Below the pieces are notes generated by a model, which saw nothing but the letters and a program-made list of their open reading frames with translations, was not told where the DNA came from and ran no database searches. Both the position numbers and the translations under genes were made by a program. This document shows positions 39,985-49,380 of a stretch of 64,000 nt of DNA, one piece after another. The stretch covers positions 1 through 64,000 of the forward strand of contig DFEK01000001.1 in the NCBI GenBank assembly GCA_002368665.1. The letters run 5' to 3'. The stretch comes from Lachnospiraceae bacterium UBA3804. Its GTDB lineage: Bacteria; Bacillota; Clostridia; Lachnospirales; Lachnospiraceae. The stretch's first letter is position 1; the number at the start of each line of letters is the position of its first letter.

Positions 39985-41037
39985 ATGAAATATGGTGGTA
40001 AAAAGCAAAAAAATATAGGGATGAAATTACTTCTTTGCACTGTTAAACATGTGTTTGCAGGAGATGAAAAATATATAAAAAAAGTGTCTGAGTTTAACAC
40101 AGATGCTGATTATATTGAAATCAAACACAACGGTGCAATCGATTATGGAAAAATCATTTATGTTATAAAAGAAAACACAGAATATGACGGTTTCTGTGCG
40201 ACATTAATTTATATTATTTATTTTTTAATATTTGCCAAACAACATGGATTTGTCCCGGTGATAAAGCTTTCTAAGGATTATGCGTACTATGATGAGGATA
40301 TGAGTAAGGAGACAGAGAATCCTTGGGGATACTACTTTGAGGCAAAAAGTGATACTTATGATGTCGAAAATGCATTGAATGTCTGCTACAGCAACTATAT
40401 TCACAGAGATTCCATCAGGAGTCGATATAATTTCAGTCCTTATAAAGTTGATAATTATACTGATAAAACGATTTTTGAAACTTGTTCACCTTTGATCAGA
40501 GAGTATCTTCAATTAAAGCCGGAGATTATCGCGGATGCATCCGGACTGCTTGGCGATGCGAGGGGGAAGGGACAGAAGATTCTCGGAGTTCACTTCAGGG
40601 GAACCGATTACAAGCAGGGATTTAACAATCATCCGATATTTGTAGGTGAAGAGGAAACCATAGAAGAAATTAAAAAGGTTGTCCGGCCCGGTATGTTTGA
40701 GGCGGTCTTTCTTGCAACAGATGATGCTTCCATGGGGGAGAAAATTAAGAACGCACTGCCCGGGACGACGGTTTTGATGCATACGGATGTGTTCAGAAGC
40801 GACGGCGAAGAATCGGTGGCGTTCAGTGAAAACAGCCGAAAGTACCATCATTATCTTCTTGGATATGAAGTTGCGAGAGACATGTATACGTTAAGTCTGT
40901 GCGACGGTCTGGTTGCCGGAAAATCTTCGGTCGGATTTCTGAGTAATCTGTATAAACACAGCAGAGACGAAGCGTACGAATATCTGCACATTATCGATCA
41001 CGGGAACAATGTAAATGACAAAGAGTGTTATCAATAA
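39985..41037 (+). CDS. Fucosyltransferase-like protein (HxRGTD motif)
   Basis: A 350-residue protein whose C-terminal half shows ILGVHFRGTDYKQG, the Arg-containing nucleotide-sugar motif of fucosyltransferases (NodZ/FUT8/O-FucT groups), followed by AVFLATDDASMGEKI and LSLCDGLVAGKSSVGFLSN, which fit the GT-B nucleotide-binding half. GDP-fucose or a related GDP-sugar is a reasonable donor but unproven. The first half up to about 40490 is AT-rich and the second half is much richer in G and C, so the gene may be a recombinant. An ATG at 40021 is an alternative start. The 3' end overlaps the radical SAM gene by 23 bases. Confidence 0.72.
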   Translation: MKYGGKKQKNIGMKLLLCTVKHVFAGDEKYIKKVSEFNTDADYIEIKHNGAIDYGKIIYVIKENTEYDGFCATLIYIIYFLIFAKQHGFVPVIKLSKDYAYYDEDMSKETENPWGYYFEAKSDTYDVENALNVCYSNYIHRDSIRSRYNFSPYKVDNYTDKTIFETCSPLIREYLQLKPEIIADASGLLGDARGKGQKILGVHFRGTDYKQGFNNHPIFVGEEETIEEIKKVVRPGMFEAVFLATDDASMGEKIKNALPGTTVLMHTDVFRSDGEESVAFSENSRKYHHYLLGYEVARDMYTLSLCDGLVAGKSSVGFLSNLYKHSRDEAYEYLHIIDHGNNVNDKECYQ

Positions 41038-42661
41038 TCCCGCAAAATTAAATACCGGCATACGCTACGGAATTCTTGAATTCGGAGAAGGGAGTAATAA
41101 ACTTTTCAGGGATTTTCTTTATATGTTCGGGGATAAATTGGATTTAAAAGTGTCCGTTTGTCTTAAGGAAGGGGATTCGAAGTTACCGGGTGACTGTGAG
41201 TCCTTCATTTGCTGCACCTTCAATCGCGAAGAGGCCGGAAAGAAGCTTTCTTCAATGGGGCTTACGTATAAGAAAGATTATTATTGGGCGGAAGATTTCT
41301 TTTGTCTTCTGGATGACTGGAAGCAAAAGAAAATTGCCTTTCTTTCTTATCCTGAAACGTTTCGTGGAATGATGAAATCCATTGCATTCGGGTTTGCGAT
41401 CAAGAGGGGGGGAGATGCTTTATTCCGAAAGGGCAGTAACGTTTCTAGAAGCTTTTATGCACTGCGCCTGATTCCCGGATTTTTTGTATCTATCCCGCAG
41501 TTTTTCGCAAAGGGAAACCAATATAGGAATTATGATTATGTCTGTTTTGAAGCGGTTTCAGATGCTATCCGGTTTAAAGACGACTTTCCGAATTTAGCCA
41601 ATAAAATTATAACCGTAGAGGAATTAAGGGCGCATACAATGGCTTCGTCCTACATGAGTGCGACGTATTATGACAAAAGGCAGAATTCCTGTGCCTGCGA
41701 TGCGCCGTATCATATGCTTTGGGTAGGCAAGTCGGGAAGTACGAGGTTATGTGATTGTCCCGATTATCTTGATGTTAGCTGTGGCAATATCGGAATTACG
41801 GATATTCATAAAGTCTGGCAGTCGCCGCTTGCCGAAATTATCCGTTTGTCGGTAATTAACAATACCTATACATTCTGTTCGAGAGAACGATGCGGAAAGC
41901 TTTCCGGCCAGAAAGAGCAGAAGGCCTTACTTGAACGAAGGAAAGTTACAGATAGTGCATATCCGCAGCAGATGAATGTTGCCATTGATACGGTTTGCAA
42001 TCTGCATTGCCCATCATGCAGGAAAGCAATCTGCGCGAAAAACGATGAAAAAGCGGAACTTGAGGTGAGGACCTGTACGGATGCCATTTTAAAGTCCGGA
42101 TGGCTTGAGACGGCAGAGCAGCTTCTGGTAGGCGGAAGCGGAGAGGCATTTCTTTCAAAGCATTATAAAAAAGTGATTTACGAAGGCGCAGGCAAAAGAA
42201 AAAGTATCATAATCATGACAAACGGAACCCTTTTTACGCTTGAAGAATGGGAAGAACTCGAAGGAAAATACGACGAAGTCGGATTTATGGTTTCCGTGGA
42301 TGCCGCAACGAAGGAGACCTATGAAAAGGTCAGATGCGGCGGTAATTTTGATCGCTTAATGTCCAATATGGATTTTCTGTCACATCTTCGTAAAGACCAA
42401 AGGGTTAACAGCGTCAAGGTAATAATGATTGTGCAAGAGACAAATTATAGAGAAATTCCTGAATTTATCCGTTGGGCAAAGGAAAAAGGGTTCGATGCGG
42501 TCAATCTTTCCCATATAAGAAACTGGGGCACTTACCGGGACGATTTCTTTTGGCAAAACGTGTCCATGTTCGATCAAAACGGACAAATGAAAACGGAACT
42601 TAAGGCGGTTTTGGAGGATCCGGTCTGCAATGATCCAATCGTCAATTACAGCTGGAAATAA
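41015..42661 (+). CDS. Radical SAM protein with a SPASM-like region preceding the radical SAM core
   Basis: A 548-residue protein. The radical SAM core is at NVAIDTVCNLHCPSCRKAIC, with the CxxxCxxC cluster Cys328, Cys332, Cys335, followed by LLVGGSGEAFL and IIIMTNGTLFTLEEW, normal beta-strand motifs. Before it (about 225-295) lies CACDAPYHMLWVGKSGSTRLCDCPDYL, then GNIGITDIHKVWQSPLAEIIRLS and FCSRERC: the pattern of a SPASM auxiliary-cluster domain, which normally follows the core. The N-terminal about 200 residues resemble no family I recognise. It lies among glycosyltransferases and may modify a sugar or lipid intermediate. The start overlaps the previous gene. Confidence 0.85.
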   Translation: MTKSVINNPAKLNTGIRYGILEFGEGSNKLFRDFLYMFGDKLDLKVSVCLKEGDSKLPGDCESFICCTFNREEAGKKLSSMGLTYKKDYYWAEDFFCLLDDWKQKKIAFLSYPETFRGMMKSIAFGFAIKRGGDALFRKGSNVSRSFYALRLIPGFFVSIPQFFAKGNQYRNYDYVCFEAVSDAIRFKDDFPNLANKIITVEELRAHTMASSYMSATYYDKRQNSCACDAPYHMLWVGKSGSTRLCDCPDYLDVSCGNIGITDIHKVWQSPLAEIIRLSVINNTYTFCSRERCGKLSGQKEQKALLERRKVTDSAYPQQMNVAIDTVCNLHCPSCRKAICAKNDEKAELEVRTCTDAILKSGWLETAEQLLVGGSGEAFLSKHYKKVIYEGAGKRKSIIIMTNGTLFTLEEWEELEGKYDEVGFMVSVDAATKETYEKVRCGGNFDRLMSNMDFLSHLRKDQRVNSVKVIMIVQETNYREIPEFIRWAKEKGFDAVNLSHIRNWGTYRDDFFWQNVSMFDQNGQMKTELKAVLEDPVCNDPIVNYSWK

Positions 42662-42674
42662 GAAGATTCAAAAA

Positions 42675-43736
42675 ATGAAAAAGGAAAGAAATGCATACAT
42701 AGATATTGTCAAAGCAATAACTATAATTTTGGTTGTACTAGGACATTGTATCCAATATGGTTCCGGATCTGAGTTCTTGACATCGACTGCTTTCTTTAAA
42801 AACAAAGTGTTTATTTTTATATATAGTTTTCATATGCCGTTATTTATGTTGATGAGCGGTTATTTATTTGCTTTTTCGACTAAAAAATCGGATAAACTTT
42901 GTGATGCGAAAACGATAATTATAAAAAAAGCCAAACAATTAATAGTACCGTTGTTCTTTTGGAGTTTTATCTCATTTGGAATTGAGATTTATAATCATAT
43001 TATAGAAGGCTGCATTGAAGAGATTACATTTTGGTGGAGCGTTAAAAAACTAGTATATTATTTTATATGTGGACCTTGGTTTTTATGGGCAATATGGTGG
43101 TGCTCTCTTGCTGTAATTATTGTTAAGTTTTTATTTAAAGACAATCTCTTTATATATATCATAGGGCTTGTAATTACTTTTATTATTCCGGATGGTTATG
43201 GCCTCGATACTTATAAATTCATGTACCCTTTTTTTGTTTTAGGTTATTGGTTTAATGCACATAATGTCGAGATGAAAATGAAGAAGGTATATTTGAATGT
43301 GAGATTTGTTATTGGTATTATCGTAGCTTTTGTAATAATGCTTTTCTTCTATGATCATGATTCTTATATATATACTTCCGGTTATACTCTTATTGGAAAG
43401 CATATATTGTATCAATTATGGAATGACTATTTTAGGTTTGTTATTGGATTATTTGGAAGCCTTTCAGTAATGTATAGTATTTATGGTTTGTATAAATTGA
43501 ATCATAAAAAGTATCCGGTTTGGCTTTGCTATATTGGGACACAAACATTGGGAATATATTTAATTTCGAACGTTTTGGTGGGAAAAGTGTTACCCAGAAT
43601 CACATCAGGAATAATAGGTATCAACTATTTGATCATCATAGGAGAAACAATAGTAATTTTGGTATTATCTTTAGCAATAAATTGGTTACTAAAAAGGAAA
43701 AGCATTATAAATACAATGTTTTTGGGAGGAAGGTAA
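42675..43736 (+). CDS. Acyltransferase family 3 membrane protein
   Basis: A 353-residue integral membrane O-acyltransferase with about ten hydrophobic segments. It opens RNAYIDIVKAITIILVVLGHCIQYG; the His in this first segment is the conserved catalytic residue, and FHMPLFMLMSGYLFAF is the second family motif. It probably transfers acetyl or another acyl group to a surface-glycan sugar. I start at ATG 42675, after the radical SAM stop; the frame extends to 42630 within that gene. The gene is among the most AT-rich in the window. It ends the first glycan unit; a terminator lies 70 bases on. Confidence 0.9.
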   Translation: MKKERNAYIDIVKAITIILVVLGHCIQYGSGSEFLTSTAFFKNKVFIFIYSFHMPLFMLMSGYLFAFSTKKSDKLCDAKTIIIKKAKQLIVPLFFWSFISFGIEIYNHIIEGCIEEITFWWSVKKLVYYFICGPWFLWAIWWCSLAVIIVKFLFKDNLFIYIIGLVITFIIPDGYGLDTYKFMYPFFVLGYWFNAHNVEMKMKKVYLNVRFVIGIIVAFVIMLFFYDHDSYIYTSGYTLIGKHILYQLWNDYFRFVIGLFGSLSVMYSIYGLYKLNHKKYPVWLCYIGTQTLGIYLISNVLVGKVLPRITSGIIGINYLIIIGETIVILVLSLAINWLLKRKSIINTMFLGGR

Positions 43737-43803
43737 TATTCTAAAATCTGAGACCCTTAAAACGATAGAGGCTATATAAGTAAGAAAACGACTTTTTGTC
43801 ATG

Positions 43804-43822
43804 AACGGAAAGCCGTTTTTTG
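43804..43822 (+). terminator. Terminator at the end of the first glycan unit
   Basis: AACGG (43804-43808), loop AAAG, CCGTT (43813-43817), then T residues to 43821. The stem is short but GC-containing and followed by a clean T-run. Confidence 0.6.
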
Positions 43823-43851
43823 TTGTTTTTTCGGGAGTTTTAAGGTATAAT
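43823..43851 (+). promoter_or_regulatory. Predicted promoter of the second glycan unit
   Basis: TTGTTT (43823-43828), 17 bases, TATAAT (43846-43851), 53 bases before the GtrB-like gene and directly after the terminator. Confidence 0.65.
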
Positions 43852-43903
43852 ATTTGTTGGAATTTTATGCGCAAAACCAGTGAATTATACGGTGGAAAAC
43901 AGA

Positions 43904-44866
43904 ATGAAAAAAATCAGTGTAATGGTTCCGTGCTACAACGAAACAGAAAATGTAATTCCGATGTCGGAAGCGGTGGTGGCGTTGTTTGAAAACGGCGGTC
44001 CGCTAAGTTTGTATGATTATGAACTTCTGTTCATCGATAACTGCTCTACGGACGGAACCAGAGTAAAATTGGAAGATATTTGTTCCAAGAATAGAAAGAT
44101 TAAAGCAATTTTTAATGTGACTAATTTTGGGCAATTCAATTCTCCTTTCCATGGAATGTGCCAGACAACAGGGGACTGCACTGTTACATTATGTTGCGAT
44201 TTTCAGGATCCGGTGGAGCTGATTCCTGTATTTGTGGCTGAATGGGAGAAGGGACATAAGATTGTCAGTGGCGTTAAGAAGTCCAGCAGAGAGCCCGGAA
44301 TCATTTATTTGGCTCGTACCATCTACTACAAGATGATTAAAGGAATGTCCAATGTCAAGATGATTGAACATTTTACCGGGTTTGGATTATATGATAAGAC
44401 TTTTATTGCATTGCTTCGGGAACTTGATGATCCCATTCCATTTATTCGCGGAATTGTGGCGGAATACGGAGATGGGTTTAACCGCATCGAGATTCCCTAT
44501 GAGCAACCGAAGAGAAGAGCCGGTAAAACTCATAACAATTTCTATACACTTTACGATGCAGCAATGCTTTCTTTTACATCGTATACGAAGGTTGGCTTGC
44601 GACTTGCCACATTCTTCGGTGCGGGAATCAGTTTTGTCAGTATTTTAATCGGTTTGGTTTATTTGGTTTTGAAACTGATTTTCTGGGATAAGTTTTCCGC
44701 CGGTTATGCGCCCTTGATGATCGGCGTATTTGTCCTTGGCGGTATCCAAATTTTCTTTATAGGTATGATAGGAGAATATATTCTAAATATCAATACGCGT
44801 GTAATTAAGAGGCCTGTGGTTGTAGAAGAGAAGAGAATTAACTTCGAAGATGGGGAGAATAAATAA
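43904..44866 (+). CDS. GtrB/DPM1-like polyprenyl-phosphate glycosyltransferase
   Basis: A 320-residue GT2 enzyme: KISVMVPCYNETENVIPMSEAV, LLFIDNCSTDGTRVKLE, NFGQFNSPFHGMCQTTGDC, then a two-helix membrane tail (about 230-295). This is the GtrB/ArnC/DPM1 layout, which makes polyprenyl-phosphate-linked monosaccharides used by GT-C enzymes outside the cell. DFQDP stands at the catalytic DxD-like position, as in that group. The start at 43904 has GGTGGA upstream; the frame extends to a GTG at 43880. It is a natural supplier for the GT-C-like proteins at 32015 and 55135. Confidence 0.92.
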   Translation: MKKISVMVPCYNETENVIPMSEAVVALFENGGPLSLYDYELLFIDNCSTDGTRVKLEDICSKNRKIKAIFNVTNFGQFNSPFHGMCQTTGDCTVTLCCDFQDPVELIPVFVAEWEKGHKIVSGVKKSSREPGIIYLARTIYYKMIKGMSNVKMIEHFTGFGLYDKTFIALLRELDDPIPFIRGIVAEYGDGFNRIEIPYEQPKRRAGKTHNNFYTLYDAAMLSFTSYTKVGLRLATFFGAGISFVSILIGLVYLVLKLIFWDKFSAGYAPLMIGVFVLGGIQIFFIGMIGEYILNINTRVIKRPVVVEEKRINFEDGENK

Positions 44867-45823
44867 ATGGATCTTGTATCTGTAATCGTTCCGGTATATA
44901 ACGGCGAAACAGAATTGAATAGATGTATCGACTCCATCCTGAATCAGACTTACAAGGAGATCGAATTGATTCTGATAGATGACGGTTCCACAGATTCTAC
45001 AAATGAGATTTGCAGAAACTATGCGGCCCGGGACAAACGCGTGCGGGTTTTGCATCAGTGTAATAAAGGGGTAGCAGCTGCCAGAAACCGTGGAATGGAT
45101 GAGTCTAGGGGTGAATACATTGCATTTATTGATGCCAGTGATTATGTAGAACCGGATTACATTGAAAAACTGTATCTTGCATGCCATCATAATCATTGTA
45201 ACCTTTCGATGTGCAATTATGCTGAAGTAATAGGGGATGAAATAGATAAAGCTTTGGTAGTGACCAGGGATGGCCTGATGTCTTCGAGAGAGCTTTTGGA
45301 AGACATTTTCTACGGGAGGGATATTGAAGGCTTTTGCTGGGGCAAAATCTGGAAGAAAGATTTCATTAAACACAAGTTTCGGAATTACAGATACTGCGAG
45401 GATATTCTTTTCTTTGTCGAAAACTTCTCTCATGCAAACGAAAGAATCGCCACAGTGAAGAAAACTATGTATTACTATGTAAGACAGAAGAACAGTGTGA
45501 CGAGCAAGAGAAGAGCGATTGATTTAAAACATACTTTGGATGTGGCATCTATTATTGCTAAAGAGAGCAGGAACAGCCCTGTGATTAAGCGGAAAGAGGC
45601 GTATGCGATGGCACTTAATTATGCGTTTTTCGCATATCTCAATGTCAATGATGAAGATCCATACGCTAGGCAACTGAAGAAACGTTGCCTTAGATGGATA
45701 AAGCGACTTAGGGGATATGTATTCTGGGATTATGAGTCATCAATAAAAACTAAAATAGCATGCTTTTTGTCCTTACTTCCGGACGGATTGTTCAAGAGTG
45801 TGTATTCGTTAATCAAACGTTAA
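44867..45823 (+). CDS. GT2 family glycosyltransferase
   Basis: A 318-residue GT-A enzyme: VSVIVPVYNGETELNRCIDSILNQTYKEI, LILIDDGSTDSTNEIC, NKGVAAARNRGMDESRGEYIAFIDASDYVE. DASD replaces the more common DADD at the metal site. YCEDILFFVENF is the usual acceptor-side block. The stop of the previous gene and this ATG are adjacent, so coupling is expected. Donor and acceptor are unknown. Confidence 0.92.
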   Translation: MDLVSVIVPVYNGETELNRCIDSILNQTYKEIELILIDDGSTDSTNEICRNYAARDKRVRVLHQCNKGVAAARNRGMDESRGEYIAFIDASDYVEPDYIEKLYLACHHNHCNLSMCNYAEVIGDEIDKALVVTRDGLMSSRELLEDIFYGRDIEGFCWGKIWKKDFIKHKFRNYRYCEDILFFVENFSHANERIATVKKTMYYYVRQKNSVTSKRRAIDLKHTLDVASIIAKESRNSPVIKRKEAYAMALNYAFFAYLNVNDEDPYARQLKKRCLRWIKRLRGYVFWDYESSIKTKIACFLSLLPDGLFKSVYSLIKR

Positions 45824-45850
45824 TAGAGTTTTCGACAAGAGGAGATCTAA

Positions 45851-46864
45851 ATGAATTTTGGGTATGTTTTCGATGAGGGATTTGTGGTCCCGGCTGCGGT
45901 TTCTATTTTTTCCTTGCTATATAATAATCGTGACATAGATGAGATTAATATATATATCCTTGACGATGGGATAACGGAAGATAGTAAAACAAAACTAAAA
46001 AGAATGGTTTCCAAATTTAATAGAAGAGTTTCTTTTATTGATGTAAAAGAGGTAAAAAAACTTCTTTCCAATACCACATCTTTTAATTGGAATGGAAGCT
46101 ATTCTACATATATTCGTTTGATGCTGAATACTTTGCTGCCAGATCTGAACGAAGTAATAATCATGATAGATGGAGATACTATTATTAACGGTAGTATGTC
46201 TGGTTTGTCTCAACTTGATTTGAATGGTAATCCATGCGCCATGGCTTTAGAGGCGATGCCATATTGTTATCATATATATTCGGGTTTGGGTGATTACGAG
46301 TTGATAAATGGCGGTTTACTGCTGATAGATTTAAAAAAATGGAAAGAGATAAAGGCAGAAGAAAAGATACTCTACTTCTTAAAAAATAAAAGAGAGAAAA
46401 ATATGCTTACGGATGAAGACGTTTTGTCCATAGTGTTTAAAGGTCAAATAACCAGGATATCTCCTAAATATAATTATTTAACCCAATACTATTTATACGC
46501 AACCTCCTTTTACTATAAGTTTTTTGGATGGGATAAGCTTGCAAAAGATGGAGTCTTTTATTCCTTAAAGGAGTTGAAAGAGACACGCAAGACGGCAATA
46601 GTGTTCCACTGTATTGACACATTTACAAATCGTCCATGGCATAAGAATAATATACATCCCTATACAAAACTGTTCGATATGTATTTAAAACATACTCCAT
46701 GGAAAAACTATGAGAAGCCAAATAGAATGCTTAAAATAGGTAATAAAATTGAACTTTTACTAAGAAGGATATTGCCCCGTCGTTTATCGAGATTATTATA
46801 TGCATCAGCTGTAAAACTATACTATGGCATAGGAGCGAAACAATATTATAAAAGTGTGAACTAA
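45851..46864 (+). CDS. GT8 family glycosyltransferase
   Basis: A 337-residue retaining glycosyltransferase of the GT8 family (LgtC-type). FGYVFDEGFVVPAAVSIFSLLYNN opens the donor site, INIYILDDGITEDSKTKL follows, and EVIIMIDGDTIINGSMSGL contains the DxD manganese motif (DGD). YELINGGLLLIDLKKWKE is the conserved middle block, and NYLTQYYLYA with VFHCIDTFTNRPW the C-terminal one. Likely donors are UDP-galactose or UDP-glucose, from knowledge of the family. The ATG is preceded by AAGAGGAG. Confidence 0.93.
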   Translation: MNFGYVFDEGFVVPAAVSIFSLLYNNRDIDEINIYILDDGITEDSKTKLKRMVSKFNRRVSFIDVKEVKKLLSNTTSFNWNGSYSTYIRLMLNTLLPDLNEVIIMIDGDTIINGSMSGLSQLDLNGNPCAMALEAMPYCYHIYSGLGDYELINGGLLLIDLKKWKEIKAEEKILYFLKNKREKNMLTDEDVLSIVFKGQITRISPKYNYLTQYYLYATSFYYKFFGWDKLAKDGVFYSLKELKETRKTAIVFHCIDTFTNRPWHKNNIHPYTKLFDMYLKHTPWKNYEKPNRMLKIGNKIELLLRRILPRRLSRLLYASAVKLYYGIGAKQYYKSVN

Positions 46865-46886
46865 GTATTATTCTTAAGGCGGATTT

Positions 46887-47843
46887 ATGGAAAAGAAGTT
46901 TTTGGTCAATGAGAAAGTATCCATTTCTAATAAAGCTTTGGTTTTACTTTCTACTTACAATGGAGAAAATTACATAGAGGAATTGCTTGACAGTTTGTTA
47001 GGTCAGACTTATCCGATTGATATATTAATTCGTGATGATGGTTCATCAGACAATACATATAATATTGTTCTTGAATATCAAAAGAAGTATGATAACATTT
47101 ACTTCATTTCGGGAGAAAACAAGGGATTTGTAAAGAGTTTTACCACTCTGGTTTGCGAAAAACGAGTTGAACATTATCAATGGATTGCATTTTGCGATCA
47201 GGATGATATTTGGTTGCCAGATAAAGTTGAGCGTGCTGTTAATGCGTTAAAAAAATACAAAAATCAAAGAATTCCGTTGATGTATTGTTCAAACTTGCAG
47301 GTTGTGGATTCCAAGTTAAACCATATTGGGAAAATGCAAGGAAGCCGTTTCAGTATTTCAAGAACATGTATTTATGTCCAAAATATTGCAGTTGGATGCA
47401 CAATTGTTTTTAATCATGCAGCAGCAGAAGCATATAAGATGGGGGCAGGTAATACTATAGAAGCACATGATTATTTTATGCTATTTCTGTGTAGGTTTCT
47501 AGGACGGGTATATTATGATTCTAATGCCTATATTTTGTATCGTCAGCACCTTAATAATGTATATGGCGCAGATAAAATGACATTATTTAAGGGTATCCGG
47601 AATGTGTTGGCGGATTGGGTTCATCCTAAAAAAGAAACTAGAATAGATGCAGTCCGTGATTTTGTCAAAACATATCAGCAGTTCCTTAGTGCAAAAGATA
47701 TTTCTTTTTTGGAAACGTTTATGAATTATAAAAAAAATATTCTATATAGATTGAACTTAGTCTTAAATCCGACTATAGCGGGGAGTGATATTAAAACAAC
47801 AATTGCGTTTAAAGTAAGGGTCTTGTTTGGAAGGATGTATTAA
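46887..47843 (+). CDS. GT2 family glycosyltransferase (rhamnosyltransferase-like)
   Basis: A 318-residue GT-A enzyme: KALVLLSTYNGENYIEELLDSLLGQTYP, ILIRDDGSSDNT, and WIAFCDQDDIWLPDKVERA with the DQDD metal site. This form, with ISGENKGFVKSF between, is common among enzymes annotated as rhamnosyltransferases and alpha-L-Rha alpha-1,3 transferases. HDYFMLFLCRFLG is the acceptor-side block. The donor assignment is only an analogy. AT-rich; well separated from its neighbours by 22 and 55 bases. Confidence 0.9.
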   Translation: MEKKFLVNEKVSISNKALVLLSTYNGENYIEELLDSLLGQTYPIDILIRDDGSSDNTYNIVLEYQKKYDNIYFISGENKGFVKSFTTLVCEKRVEHYQWIAFCDQDDIWLPDKVERAVNALKKYKNQRIPLMYCSNLQVVDSKLNHIGKMQGSRFSISRTCIYVQNIAVGCTIVFNHAAAEAYKMGAGNTIEAHDYFMLFLCRFLGRVYYDSNAYILYRQHLNNVYGADKMTLFKGIRNVLADWVHPKKETRIDAVRDFVKTYQQFLSAKDISFLETFMNYKKNILYRLNLVLNPTIAGSDIKTTIAFKVRVLFGRMY

Positions 47844-47898
47844 TTAATACTAAGAGGACGAAAGTACGTTTTTTGAATATGAAAATGAAGATAGCGAA

Positions 47899-49380
47899 AT
47901 GAGCGCCATGACAAAGATTGATTTGGGGAAGAAGAAAGTTTTTAGCAATTTTATTTGGAGCTTTGCGGAACGTTTTGGTGCGCAAGGGGTCTCTCTGATA
48001 GTTTCTTTTGTTATTGCCAGGAAACTGGATCCGGAGATTTTTGGCATAGTTGCACTGATTTTGGTCTTTATTAACATTTTGCAGATATTTGTTGATAGTG
48101 GTTTTGGAAGTGCACTGATCCAAAAAAAAGATGCGGACGATTTGGATTTTTCTACAGTATTTTATTTTAATGTATTTTTTTGCATTCTGTTTTATGTTTT
48201 AATCTATTTTTTGGCACCGGTTATTTCGGATTTTTATGATAAGGGCAATCTTACTATTTATATTCGCGTGCTTTCTATCTGCATTCTGGTATATGGTGTC
48301 AAAAATATACAGCATACATACGTTGCAAAAAACCTTATGTTTAAGAGATTTTTCTTTTCAACATTGGGAGGAACAATTGCTGCAGCTGTTGTTGGAATAG
48401 TTCTTGCCTACAAGGGTTATGGGATATGGGCAATTGTCTTGCAACATCTTGTAAATGTTACCATAGATACCATTATTCTTTGGATTACGGTCAAATGGAG
48501 ACCAATTATAAAGTTTTCATTTAGTCGATTAATAAAAATGTATCTTTTCGGTTGGAAAATATTGGCTGCAAATGCAATTGATTGTTTCTTTTTAGAATTA
48601 AAGAATCTTTTAGTTGGAAAAGTGTTTTCATCTGCCGATTTAGGATTGTTCAATAGAGGAGAGATTTTTCCGAAAACTATTGTTTCCAATATTGATTTGT
48701 CAATAGACAGTGTCCTTTTCCCGGTTCTTTCGAATTATCAGGATAGGAGAGAAGATTTAAAAAATATCGTTAAACGAGCAATTACTACAAGTGTATTCTT
48801 TATGGCGCCATTGATGATAGGGTTAGCTGTTGTTGCACCGCAAGTTATCAAGATTATTCTAACAGATAAATGGTTGCCATGTGTACCATATTTACGCGTT
48901 TTTTGCGTGACATATTTGTTTTATCCAATCCATACAGCAAACCTGAATGCAATCAAGGCTGTAGGCAGAAGTGATTTGTTTTTAAAATTGGAAGTCTATA
49001 AGATTGCGTTCAGTTTCCTATTTTTGATTGTTTCCATCAGATATGGACTAATGGCCATGTCATACAGTTTGATTGTTAGTTCTTTTGTATGCCAAATAAT
49101 CAATGCTTGGCCAAACCGAAAACTGATTGGTTATGGATATTTGAAGCAGTTGAGGGATATAGTTCCGTACATTTTTTGTGCCTTGGTTATGGGGGCGGCG
49201 ATATTCGGCCTTTCGTTCATTAATCTGCCGATAGGCATTATATTATCAATGCAAATTATAATTGGAGGAGCTATTTATTATTTAGAATGTATGCTATTTA
49301 AGTTAGAAGGAATGCACTTCCTACATTCAATTATAAAATCAGTTTTTAGCAGAGAGAAGAAAAATGAAACAATACAGTGA
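47899..49380 (+). CDS. Wzx/WzxC-like polysaccharide flippase
   Basis: A 493-residue MOP-superfamily membrane protein with about 14 hydrophobic segments. WSFAERFGAQGVSLIVSFVIARKLDPEIFGIVAL is typical of the WzxC/TuaB branch, and DSGFGSALIQKKDADDLDFSTVFYFN follows in the usual place. It should flip undecaprenyl-linked repeat units to the outside. Two ATGs (47899, 47908) are possible. The 3' end overlaps the FkbM-like gene by 17 bases. Its presence next to an ABC exporter system implies two export routes in one locus. No Wzy polymerase was recognised with certainty. Confidence 0.93.
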   Translation: MSAMTKIDLGKKKVFSNFIWSFAERFGAQGVSLIVSFVIARKLDPEIFGIVALILVFINILQIFVDSGFGSALIQKKDADDLDFSTVFYFNVFFCILFYVLIYFLAPVISDFYDKGNLTIYIRVLSICILVYGVKNIQHTYVAKNLMFKRFFFSTLGGTIAAAVVGIVLAYKGYGIWAIVLQHLVNVTIDTIILWITVKWRPIIKFSFSRLIKMYLFGWKILAANAIDCFFLELKNLLVGKVFSSADLGLFNRGEIFPKTIVSNIDLSIDSVLFPVLSNYQDRREDLKNIVKRAITTSVFFMAPLMIGLAVVAPQVIKIILTDKWLPCVPYLRVFCVTYLFYPIHTANLNAIKAVGRSDLFLKLEVYKIAFSFLFLIVSIRYGLMAMSYSLIVSSFVCQIINAWPNRKLIGYGYLKQLRDIVPYIFCALVMGAAIFGLSFINLPIGIILSMQIIIGGAIYYLECMLFKLEGMHFLHSIIKSVFSREKKNETIQ

